DNA from: Myxococcales bacterium
Lineage (GTDB): Bacteria; Myxococcota; Polyangia; Nannocystales; Nannocystaceae
Direction: 5' to 3'
Length of the DNA stretch: 28,471 nt
NCBI GenBank assembly: GCA_016793465.1
Contig: JAEUJW010000105.1
Coordinates: 1 to 28,471, forward strand
A model generated the notes under the pieces. The model was not told the origin of the DNA. It saw nothing but the letters and a program-made list of their open reading frames with translations, and ran no database searches. The stretch's first letter is position 1. Each line of letters begins with the position of its first letter. Shown one piece after another: positions 1 through 6,905 of the stretch. Both the position numbers and the translations under genes were made by a program.

Positions 1-52
1 ACAACCCAAATCCGTCGCAGATCCCGATCGGTCTCCCGCGGCTCACTGAAAT

Positions 53-1738
53 CTACGCGAGCTGCATGACATCAATTTCACTGACTGTCCTCCCGCGGAT
101 CCTCGCCGGTGGAATTACGCGGATCTCGGTCGGCGTTGACATGCAGAACGCCTGTTTGTGGCCGACGGCCGCGATCTCCTCGTCGAGAAGCAACTGATAG
201 CGGGCGAACTCGTCGAAGTGGTAGTGGTCGTGACACGGGCTGTACTGGAACAGCTCCGGATGGTTCGCCGGCACACCCATCACCAGGTCGGCGGCTCCGA
301 TGTTGGGCGTCGCAGCGGTGAACAGCATCACCGTGCGCGCGCCGAGGTCACCGACGCAGCCCTCGTAGTACTCGCAGGTCTCGATGGTCACCGCGATCTG
401 TGTGAAGATCGGGAAGAGCCAGCGGTTGTCGACGATGAGGTCCGGCGCGTCGCAGCCGAGCGGGCCGTTGCCCGGATCGTCGACGCTCAGCGGTGGGTCC
501 TCGAAGTCGAGGCCGGCAACCGGCGGCGTGCAACGGTAGACACCCTCGTTGATCACCCCCTGTGAGCAGCAGAGGAGGTCCGGCGGACAGGCCGCCGCAC
601 CGAGCGTGGGGTCGCAGACTCCGCCCTCTCCGCTGCCACACACGAGTGCGTCGGCGTGGGCACGCACCTCGATCGAGTCGATCGCTGCCTCGAGCAGGCC
701 GTCACCGGCATCGGTCGCAGAGATCCGTAGGCGCGAGCCGTCGGCCATCGGCACGCCGCAGACGACGTTCTCGCGCGGCCACCACAGATTGTCGGAGGTC
801 CCGGCGCTGGGAGCGGTCAACTCCTCGAGGAGGTGCGCGTCGTACTCGTCGGATCCGTCGACGGGGACGAGCAACTCGATCGTCAGCCGAGGCCCCGGGG
901 CAGCCTCGGATTTGTAGAAGAACCGCGTCAGCCGGACGGTCGCCGCCGCCGCGCCGCCGAGGTCGAACGGGGGCGAGGTGAGGGTCGTGGTACCGCCGGC
1001 GACGTCGGCCTGATCCGGGATGCCGGCGGGGTTCTGCCCGGTGAAGTAGCAGCCAGTCCCGCCGAAGCATGAGGCTGGCTGCGCCAGTGCCTCGCCATCG
1101 AACGTGCGCACCGGTTCGCCATGGACCCACGCGCCGCTCGCTGCGTTGCCCGTGACCTCCCACCCGCGCCCGTCGCCGTTGAAATCGTCGGCAAACACGG
1201 TCTCAACGGCGACCTCGGGCGGCGTCGAGAAGCTCCACGTCGCGCTCGACGGTGACGCGTGTGTCGGGTCGTCGACCTCGAAGGCCACGACCCGCCAGGT
1301 GTACGTGCGACCCAACATGAAGTTCAGGGGCCCGACGCAGGGACCCTCGTACCCGGGCGAACCTCCGAGGATGCCCGACGTGAGCTCGGTGTCGTCGATG
1401 AACACGCGGTAGCGCAGCGGTTGTCCGTCCGCTTCGGCGACTGGTTGCCAGCATAGCGACGTGACGAGCGGGACCTCCTTCGCGCCGTCGGGCGGGCTGA
1501 CCAGGGTAGGTGCGGGGGGGAGCACGTCGATCGACAGCGTACCGATCCCGCCCGTGTCGGTCGTCGAGGTCGGCGTCACGGCGCCGCTGGACGAGGGGAC
1601 CGCTGTGGTCGTCATGGTCGACGGGTCCTCGCCGATGGGCGGGTCTTGGGGGCAGCCGCTTGTGGCGAGTACATACACGGCGACGCCCGCGCGGTGGTGT
1701 CTCCTGAACATGTGAGCGTCCCGGACGATGAAGCTCAT
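53..1738 (-). CDS. Lysyl-oxidase-domain lipoprotein, C-terminally truncated
   Basis: Predicted exported lipoprotein of 561 aa. The N-terminus has a hydrophobic stretch ending in ATSGC, giving lipid-anchor Cys29. A Ser/Thr linker follows, then a fibronectin-III-like domain (about 74-173), a jelly-roll-like segment opening with DDFNGDGRGW (about 180-365), a Cys-rich knot (about 368-405) and a lysyl-oxidase domain from about 425. The copper motif CHDHYH (H503, H505, H507) and GHKQAFC (K528) match the animal enzyme's copper site and the lysine of its LTQ cofactor. Family similarity stops just after Cys532. The last 28 residues are unlike lysyl oxidase, and the segment that should carry the cofactor tyrosine is missing, so amine oxidase activity is doubtful. 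The start is supported by GAGG (1744-1747) 5 nt upstream. An alternative start is Met10 (1711). The gene diverges from a cytochrome gene across a BlaI-type operator. Confidence 0.8.
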   Translation of the reverse strand: MSFIVRDAHMFRRHHRAGVAVYVLATSGCPQDPPIGEDPSTMTTTAVPSSSGAVTPTSTTDTGGIGTLSIDVLPPAPTLVSPPDGAKEVPLVTSLCWQPVAEADGQPLRYRVFIDDTELTSGILGGSPGYEGPCVGPLNFMLGRTYTWRVVAFEVDDPTHASPSSATWSFSTPPEVAVETVFADDFNGDGRGWEVTGNAASGAWVHGEPVRTFDGEALAQPASCFGGTGCYFTGQNPAGIPDQADVAGGTTTLTSPPFDLGGAAAATVRLTRFFYKSEAAPGPRLTIELLVPVDGSDEYDAHLLEELTAPSAGTSDNLWWPRENVVCGVPMADGSRLRISATDAGDGLLEAAIDSIEVRAHADALVCGSGEGGVCDPTLGAAACPPDLLCCSQGVINEGVYRCTPPVAGLDFEDPPLSVDDPGNGPLGCDAPDLIVDNRWLFPIFTQIAVTIETCEYYEGCVGDLGARTVMLFTAATPNIGAADLVMGVPANHPELFQYSPCHDHYHFDEFARYQLLLDEEIAAVGHKQAFCMSTPTEIRVIPPARIRGRTVSEIDVMQLA

Positions 1739-1752
1739 CTCGACCTCTGGTG

Positions 1753-1775
1753 TACTACTACAGACTGTAGTAGTA
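1753..1775. promoter_or_regulatory. BlaI/MecI-type operator 1 (divergent promoter)
   Basis: Near-perfect palindrome with arms TACTACTACAG and CTGTAGTAGTA around a single A. Its 17-bp core (1756-1772) is TACTACA-GAC-TGTAGTA. Half-sites of the form TACTACA/TGTAGTA are the known recognition sequence of the BlaI/MecI repressor family. The site lies 14 bp upstream of the lysyl-oxidase-like start codon and about 60 bp upstream of the cytochrome start, so one bound repressor dimer could cover promoters in both directions. A second copy precedes the blaI-like gene about 1 kb away. Confidence 0.8.
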
Positions 1776-1834
1776 GAGGAAGGGTCACCAAGGCGTTCTC
1801 TGCCTCGCCGGAGGCGGATGGATACGATCGTTTC

Positions 1835-2716
1835 ATGAATTTACGGTCCGTCATCTTGTTCATGCCCTCTGCTCTCGTGCTTGTCGTCGGCTGCACCCGG
1901 CCAGAGGGTACCCAGCAAGACGGCCCGAAAATGTGCACGCAGGCCGATTTCGGTGAGCTGTTCAAGCAGCGGATCGAGCCGCTCCTCGCCGAGGAGCGAC
2001 CGAAGAGCTGTAACCAGTGTCACCTGTCGGGGGTCGACCTCACCCTGTTCGTCCGCGACGACGCGTGTCAGACGATGGCCTGCATGACCGAGCAGGGGCT
2101 GGTCGACCTCGAGACGCCCGAGGACAGCAAGATCCTCGAATGGATCGCTCGGGCGGATCCCGACAGCGAACTCATCACGCCCGAGGTGGTCCAGGAGGAG
2201 TACGACGGGTTTCTCCAGTGGATCCAGTGGAGCGCGTCGTGCGGCGCCGCGGCATGCGGAGAGGTCGCGGAGGCTTGCGCTGGTGGGTCGATGCAGCCAG
2301 CCTGTGCGACCTCCGAGTCGGCCGCCGATCGGCCGGAGTTCGTCGACCCGGGGGACTGCAGCGACCTCACCCGCGAGGCGGTGTTCCGTGAGAAAGTGTT
2401 CGTGTGGCGTGGGCGCTGCCACCCTTGCCACTTCCAGGGGGTCGAGGACACCCCGCACACCGCGATGGCGCCGAAGTGGGTCGCATCCGGGGCATGCAAC
2501 GAGGCTTCGCTCGAAACGATGCGGACGGTTCTGTCGCGCAGCTACATCGACCTGGAGAACCCGACCGAGAGCTTGCTGCTGCTGAAGCCGCTGACGGAGA
2601 AATACGGCGGGGTCGAGCACGGCGGCGGCGCCAAGTTCAACGGCGCCGAGGACCCCGGGTACATCGACTTCCTCTACTGGATCGAGCGTGAGAGCGAGTG
2701 TGCGGCGGCCCCGTAA
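1835..2716 (+). CDS. Di-haem c-type cytochrome lipoprotein
   Basis: Predicted 293-aa lipoprotein: hydrophobic signal, lipobox LVVGC with Cys20. It has two covalent haem sites, CNQCH (59-63) and CHPCH (195-199). Each is followed by a similar pattern (Asp-Leu, a Cys pair, 'ENP/ETPE-S-xLL/ILxW', a terminal 'FLxWIxxxSxC' element), so the protein looks like a tandem duplication of one cytochrome domain of the type common in planctomycetes and myxobacteria. The open frame extends upstream to 1646, but only Met at 1835 gives a signal peptide, and the upstream part overlaps the divergent gene and the operator. Partner and redox role are unknown. Its position under a BlaI-type operator next to metal-efflux genes suggests metal-responsive expression. 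No strong ribosome-binding site is visible at the normal distance. Confidence 0.82.
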   Translation: MNLRSVILFMPSALVLVVGCTRPEGTQQDGPKMCTQADFGELFKQRIEPLLAEERPKSCNQCHLSGVDLTLFVRDDACQTMACMTEQGLVDLETPEDSKILEWIARADPDSELITPEVVQEEYDGFLQWIQWSASCGAAACGEVAEACAGGSMQPACATSESAADRPEFVDPGDCSDLTREAVFREKVFVWRGRCHPCHFQGVEDTPHTAMAPKWVASGACNEASLETMRTVLSRSYIDLENPTESLLLLKPLTEKYGGVEHGGGAKFNGAEDPGYIDFLYWIERESECAAAP

Positions 2717-2788
2717 ATCGACCCTCGCGGTCGCGTACAAGCCGCTCCGCGGCCCTGGGCGCATTCGCTCATGAGGGAGCTTCCATCC

Positions 2789-2805
2789 TACTATGGCCTG
2801 TAGTA
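2789..2805. promoter_or_regulatory. BlaI/MecI-type operator 2 (autoregulatory)
   Basis: TACTATG-GCC-TGTAGTA has the same 17-bp geometry as the core of operator 1: one perfect TGTAGTA half-site, one half-site with two changes, and a 3-bp spacer. It ends 14 bp before the start codon of the BlaI-type gene. This is the expected place for autorepression of the blaI-protease-efflux run. TACTAT inside it could also serve as a -10 element, but no convincing -35 is seen. Confidence 0.72.
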
Positions 2806-2819
2806 CAAACTAGGACGGC

Positions 2820-3242
2820 ATGGAATTTCGCATACGCAAGGGCCAGGACGGCGCTGCGATCCGACTCCACGATCTCGAGGCGGAGATCATGGACGTCGTC
2901 TGGTCGCGTGACCTGAAGGACTTCGCGGTGAGCGACGTGCACACCACGCTCGAGGCTCGCCGCGAGATCGCCTACACGACGGTGATGACGACCCTCGCGC
3001 GCCTCCACGAGAAAGCCGTGCTGGAGCGGCGGCGCGAGGGTAAGCGCTACCTCTACACTCCACGCTACTCTCGCGAGGAGTTCGTCCAGGCGACGGTCCG
3101 CGAGGTTCTGGAGAGCATCGGGAGCGCTGCCGGTCGGGACGTGCTGGCCCTCCTGGTCGAGACCGCCTCGGCGGCTGACGAGGCCGCGCTCGACGAGCTC
3201 GACCGGATGATCCGCCGCCGTCGGCGGGAGCTGAAGCGATGA
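2820..3242 (+). CDS. blaI: BlaI/MecI/CopY-family winged-helix repressor
   Basis: A 140-aa transcriptional repressor. Residues about 15-85 form the winged helix, with the family signature YTTVMTTLARLHEK (recognition helix) followed by the wing GKRYLYTPRY. The C-terminal third is helical and charged, as expected for dimerisation. The protein contains no cysteine, so it lacks the CxC metal-binding tail of CopY-type copper sensors and probably does not bind metal itself. Inactivation most likely depends on the protease encoded next, whose ATG overlaps this gene's stop (ATGA at 3239-3242). AGGA at 2812-2815 serves as the ribosome-binding site. Two operators fitting this family lie upstream of it and upstream of the preceding gene. 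The symbol denotes the family, not beta-lactam resistance. Confidence 0.9.
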   Translation: MEFRIRKGQDGAAIRLHDLEAEIMDVVWSRDLKDFAVSDVHTTLEARREIAYTTVMTTLARLHEKAVLERRREGKRYLYTPRYSREEFVQATVREVLESIGSAAGRDVLALLVETASAADEAALDELDRMIRRRRRELKR

Positions 3243-4258
3243 CGGAGGCAGTGTTCCCGCTGCTCGGCCCGTTGATCGTGTTCGGTCTGGCGCTCCCTTG
3301 CATCGCGCTCATGACGAGGCTGCTCCTCGTGTTCGTCCGCCGACGCGAGAACCTCCACCTTCGCTTGCGTCTGCGCTACGTGCTGATCGTCGCGTCGAGC
3401 GGGATCCCGCTGGTCTGGCTGATCTCGGCGGGGTTCCATCAAGCGGAGTCAGGCCGGGTCGCGGAGGTTTGTATCGCGCCGCACGGCCCCGATGCGCTGT
3501 GTCTCGAGGCCATCTTCTTTGCGCTCGCGCTGAGCGTGCTCGCTGTGCTGTTCGCCATGCCGCGTCTGATCTGGGAGCAGGTGCTGCTGCGCGCCTCGAC
3601 CAGCCCGGACGCGGGGCGCGTACGTGGGCGACTCGCGCGTCTGATCAGCGGACACGCCCGGCTCGCGCCACTCGCCGGGCGCTGCGTGGTGCGCGACTCG
3701 CTGCCGGAGACGATGATCACGGTGGGCGCGCTCTCACCACGGCTGGTCGTCCGCGCCTCGTTCGCTGAGGGGCTAGACGACGAGTCGCTGGTCGCGGCCC
3801 TCCATCACGAGCTCGAACATGTCGTCGGTCGTGATCCGCTGCGCTACTTCATCGCCTGGTGGGCTCTGGCGGTCAACCCCATCGGCCGGTGGTTCCTCGA
3901 GGGCGAGCTCGCCCGTTGGATCCTCGCCCGCGAGGTCCACTGCGACCGCGAGGCGGTCCTCGCGGGCGCATCGTCGCCGGCGCTGGCCCACTCGCTCGTG
4001 CTTGGCTCACGACCTGCGCCTGCGCGCGTCGAGCCTGCGCTCGGGGCGAGTAACCTCGGGGCACTCCGCCTCCGGGTCGGACTGCTCATCGCCTACTCCG
4101 AGCGTCCTCCCGTGCGTTGCTGTGGCGGTTCGGCGCTACTGCCGGTCCTCGGACTCTTGCTCTTCGTCGCCGCGCTGCCGCATACGACCGGCACCGGCCT
4201 CCTCGATCACCTGCATGCCGCTTCCGAGTACGCCGGTGGTCTTCTGATCGGATGGTGA
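3239..4258 (+). CDS. M56 (BlaR1-type) membrane metalloprotease, candidate metal sensor
   Basis: A 339-aa integral membrane peptidase. The zinc motif HELEH (190-194) sits in LHHELEHVVGRDP, with the downstream EVHCDREAV (232-240) of M56 proteases. Helices are predicted at about 5-31, 46-64, 90-107 and 298-313. By the BlaR1 topology this puts the protease domain (about 110-297) in the cytoplasm next to BlaI. BlaR1/MecR1 carry a large C-terminal penicillin-binding sensor domain, but here only 26 residues follow the last helix. The predicted periplasmic parts instead hold H67, C78, H82 and C88 (loop 65-89) and H315, H324 and H326 (tail), a plausible metal site. Translationally coupled to blaI and followed after 4 nt by the efflux genes, it is inferred to relay the metal signal by cleaving the repressor. 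Confidence 0.85.
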   Translation: MTEAVFPLLGPLIVFGLALPCIALMTRLLLVFVRRRENLHLRLRLRYVLIVASSGIPLVWLISAGFHQAESGRVAEVCIAPHGPDALCLEAIFFALALSVLAVLFAMPRLIWEQVLLRASTSPDAGRVRGRLARLISGHARLAPLAGRCVVRDSLPETMITVGALSPRLVVRASFAEGLDDESLVAALHHELEHVVGRDPLRYFIAWWALAVNPIGRWFLEGELARWILAREVHCDREAVLAGASSPALAHSLVLGSRPAPARVEPALGASNLGALRLRVGLLIAYSERPPVRCCGGSALLPVLGLLLFVAALPHTTGTGLLDHLHAASEYAGGLLIGW

Positions 4259-4262
4259 TTCG

Positions 4263-5663
4263 ATGTCGCGCGATACCTCGCCACGATTCCCGATCTTGCC
4301 GCCATCTACGACTGTGAGTGGTAGATCTTGGCTTCTCGTCGTGTCGATGGTCGCTCTCTTGGCGAGCCCGGTTCATGGAGCGGAGCCCCCGCGAGCCGAC
4401 GCTGGGCCCGGACCGACCGTGGGCCGAGCGAGCGCCGCGTCCCCAGACCCCGCGCGGACGAAGTCGGTGTCGCTGGCGGAGCTGCTCACCTACGCCGACG
4501 AGTACTCGCCGCAGCTAGTCGTCGCTCGCAGCGCGCGGGGTGTCGCCGACGCGGCGCGGGTCGCCGCTTCTCCGCTTCTGCCCGCGAACCCGGAACTCGC
4601 GGCGGGGGTCGGCCCGCGGTACGGTATCTCCGGGATCGGCGTCGACGCCGACGTCTCGCTCTCGCAGCGACTCTACATCGCCGGGGAGCGCGGCCGGCGA
4701 CGTGAGGCCGCCAAGCGGTACGGCGAGCTGACCGACGCGGCGATCGAGCAGGCGCGCTGGGCAGTCCACTGCGACATCCATGCCGCGTTCCAGAGGGCGC
4801 TCGTGTTGCACGAGCGTGCGCTGCTCGCCGAGCGCGTGCTTGCCTTCCAGGAGAACGTGCTGCGCGTGGTGCAGGGCCAGGTGAAGGCGGGTAACGTCTC
4901 GCCGCTGATGCTCCGGCTCGCCGAGGCCGAGGTCGCCCAGGCGAAGCAGGCGCTCCTGGCCGCGCAGCAGGCTCTGCTCGTGTCGCGTATCCAGCTCGCG
5001 CAGCTCTCGGGCTGGCCCGCCGCGAACCCTCCCGAGCCTCGAGGGGCGCTCGTGCCGCCGGAGGACCCGCCGCCGTACCCGGACCTCGTGGCCACGGCGC
5101 GGGCGAATCTCCCAGTCCTGCGCACGCGGGAGGCCGCGGTCCGCGAGGCTGACTCGCGCGTGAAGGTCGCGCGGCGTGAGGTGTGGCCGCAGCCTTCGAT
5201 CGGCGTCCAGTACCGGCGCGAGGGCAATCCGACGGCCGAGGGCCCCTACAACATCGTGCTCGGGACGTTGGCATTCACGATCCCGAGCTTCCAGACCAAC
5301 CAGGGCGAGCGCGCCCTGGCCCGCGCGCGTGCCGGAGTGGCCCGCGCCGAACAGGCCGCGACCCTTACCCTGCTCGACGCCCAGATCGCCGAGGCACACA
5401 GCGCCGTGGTCGCCGCGGCCAAGCGCGTGCGCAGCTACGGGAGCGAGATCCTGCCGCGGTTCGAGGAGAACCTCGGGCTGCTCCGCCGGTCCTTCGAGCT
5501 CGGGGAGATCGACATGCTGTCGCTATTGATCGGCCGCGAGCGCTTCCTGAAGATCCAGAGCGACGCGCTGGACACCTACGTCGACTACTTCGTCGCGCTC
5601 GCCAACCTCGAGCGGACCGTCGGCATCGACTTCGCGGCCGATCGTCGCGCCGGAGGAGAATGA
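4263..5663 (+). CDS. czcC: CzcC-like outer-membrane factor (TolC family)
   Basis: A 466-aa outer-membrane channel subunit of a tripartite RND efflux pump. It has an N-terminal signal peptide (about 21-39, cleavage near SPVHG/AE) and two internally similar coiled-coil/strand halves. The first includes AELLTYADEYSPQLVVARS, and the second includes ANLPVLRTREAAVREADSRV, both typical of the CzcC/CusC branch. Length is normal for the family (about 420-480). It starts 5 nt after the protease stop. A GTG at 4314 would give a more compact signal peptide and is a real alternative start. Expected partners are the adaptor and pump encoded directly downstream. Confidence 0.9.
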   Translation: MSRDTSPRFPILPPSTTVSGRSWLLVVSMVALLASPVHGAEPPRADAGPGPTVGRASAASPDPARTKSVSLAELLTYADEYSPQLVVARSARGVADAARVAASPLLPANPELAAGVGPRYGISGIGVDADVSLSQRLYIAGERGRRREAAKRYGELTDAAIEQARWAVHCDIHAAFQRALVLHERALLAERVLAFQENVLRVVQGQVKAGNVSPLMLRLAEAEVAQAKQALLAAQQALLVSRIQLAQLSGWPAANPPEPRGALVPPEDPPPYPDLVATARANLPVLRTREAAVREADSRVKVARREVWPQPSIGVQYRREGNPTAEGPYNIVLGTLAFTIPSFQTNQGERALARARAGVARAEQAATLTLLDAQIAEAHSAVVAAAKRVRSYGSEILPRFEENLGLLRRSFELGEIDMLSLLIGRERFLKIQSDALDTYVDYFVALANLERTVGIDFAADRRAGGE

Positions 5664-5666
5664 AGC

Positions 5667-6896
5667 ATGGGTACGTACCTTCGATCGCTTCTCGTCATCC
5701 TGTGGGCCGCGTTACTGGTCGCCTGCGACTCCGGCAAGCCGGCTGCACCGAAAGAGCACGCCGAGGAGGCCGGGCACGAGGCCGAGGAGGCCGGACACGA
5801 GGCCGAGGGGGCCGAGCACGCCGAACATGACGAGGAGGGTGACGAACATGCCGAGGGCCCACCGGGTGTCGTTCGCCTCGAGGCCGAGGCCGTCGAACGC
5901 GCGGGGATCCGCACCGGCACGGTCGAACGACGGTCGCTCGGCGGCGGCACGGCGATCCCCGCCGAGATCGAGTTCGACCCCTCGAGCCTCGCCCACGTCG
6001 GACCGCTGGTGCCCGGTCGGTTCGTCCGGGTCGCCGTGGCTCTGGGTGACCGGGTCGAGGCCGGCCAGCTCCTCGCGGTCGTCGCCTCGAGCGACGTCTC
6101 GACCGCCCGCGCCCGTCTCGGACAGTCCAAAGCCCGCCTCGCGGCCGCCGAGCTCGCGCTCAAACGCCAGCAGCAGCTCTCCAGCGAGGGCATCGGGGCC
6201 CAGCGCACGTTGATCGAGGCTGAAGCCCAGGTCGGCGAGCTCCGGGCCGACGTCGAGGGCCTACGCCGGCAGCTCGCGGTGTTCGGCTCGGGATCCGCTG
6301 GCGAGCTCCAGCTCGTCTCGCCCATTACCGGGGTGATCGTCGATCTCCACGCCACCCTCGGCGAGACCGCCGGCGCCGACGAGGCGGTCTTCACGATCAC
6401 CGACCCGACCAAGGTGTGGGTCCGCGGCAACGTGCCGGAGCTCGAGATCGACCGCGTCAAGGTCAACACCGCGGCCATCGTCCGCACCCACGCCTACCCC
6501 GACATGGTCCTCGCAGGGACCGTCAACTACGTCGCGCCCTCGCTCGACGAGAAGACCCGTTCGCTCCCGATCCGCGTCACGCTCGAGGCCCCCGATCCGC
6601 GGCTGCGCTCCGGCCTCTACGGCAGCATTGAGCTCGTTGGCGGTGCCCGCGACGAGCGCGTGCTGGTGGTCCCGATCGACGCGGTCGCCACCATTGACGG
6701 CCAGCAGGTCGTGTTCGTACCAGCGGGCGAACCGAACAGCTTCCGGGCCCAGCCGATCCGGCTCGGACGGCGCGCGGGTGGCTTCTACGAGGTGCGCGAC
6801 GGCCTGACCGAGGGCGCCGCGGTCGCCTTCAGCGGGGCGTTCACCCTGAAGAGTGTGTTGAAAAGCGGGGAGCTGTCCGAGGGCCACGCCCACTGA
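5667..6896 (+). CDS. czcB: CzcB-like periplasmic adaptor lipoprotein with His/Glu-rich head
   Basis: A 409-aa membrane-fusion protein of the HlyD/CzcB family linking the RND pump to the outer-membrane factor. The lipobox LLVAC gives lipid anchor Cys20. Residues 28-64 are a His/Glu-rich segment of repeated EAGHEAE units, a likely periplasmic metal-binding or buffering arm. Beyond it come the lipoyl-like half GRFVRVAVALGDRVEAGQLL, an alpha-helical hairpin (about 150-205), the second lipoyl half SPITGVIVDLHATLGE, a beta-barrel and a membrane-proximal domain. The C-terminus ends in HAH. A good ribosome-binding site (GGAGGAG) precedes the start, and the gene begins 3 nt after the channel gene. Confidence 0.92.
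   Translation: MGTYLRSLLVILWAALLVACDSGKPAAPKEHAEEAGHEAEEAGHEAEGAEHAEHDEEGDEHAEGPPGVVRLEAEAVERAGIRTGTVERRSLGGGTAIPAEIEFDPSSLAHVGPLVPGRFVRVAVALGDRVEAGQLLAVVASSDVSTARARLGQSKARLAAAELALKRQQQLSSEGIGAQRTLIEAEAQVGELRADVEGLRRQLAVFGSGSAGELQLVSPITGVIVDLHATLGETAGADEAVFTITDPTKVWVRGNVPELEIDRVKVNTAAIVRTHAYPDMVLAGTVNYVAPSLDEKTRSLPIRVTLEAPDPRLRSGLYGSIELVGGARDERVLVVPIDAVATIDGQQVVFVPAGEPNSFRAQPIRLGRRAGGFYEVRDGLTEGAAVAFSGAFTLKSVLKSGELSEGHAH
5760..5822 (+). repeat. 21-bp tandem repeat encoding the His/Glu-rich arm of CzcB
   Basis: Three consecutive 21-bp units (5760-5780, 5781-5801, 5802-5822) follow the pattern GCCGAGGAGGCCGGxCACGAG. The first two differ by one base; the third is more diverged. They translate to a seven-residue repeat of AEEAGHE type. 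The recent-looking duplication keeps the frame. Confidence 0.9.
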
Positions 6897-6905
6897 GAGG
6901 GAGCC

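Noticed and set aside
2820..3242. CopY-type copper repressor binding metal directly
   Set aside because: The protein has no cysteine, so the CopY metal-binding tail is absent. The pump and ATPase also carry divalent-type rather than Cu-type signatures.
2820..4258. Beta-lactam resistance regulator (blaI-blaR1 proper)
   Set aside because: The protease has no penicillin-binding domain and no beta-lactamase gene is nearby; downstream genes are metal exporters.
4304..4326. Inverted repeat ATCTAC/GTAGAT near the CzcC start as a third operator
   Set aside because: The 11-bp spacer and half-sites do not match TACTACA-N3-TGTAGTA, and it lies inside coding sequence.
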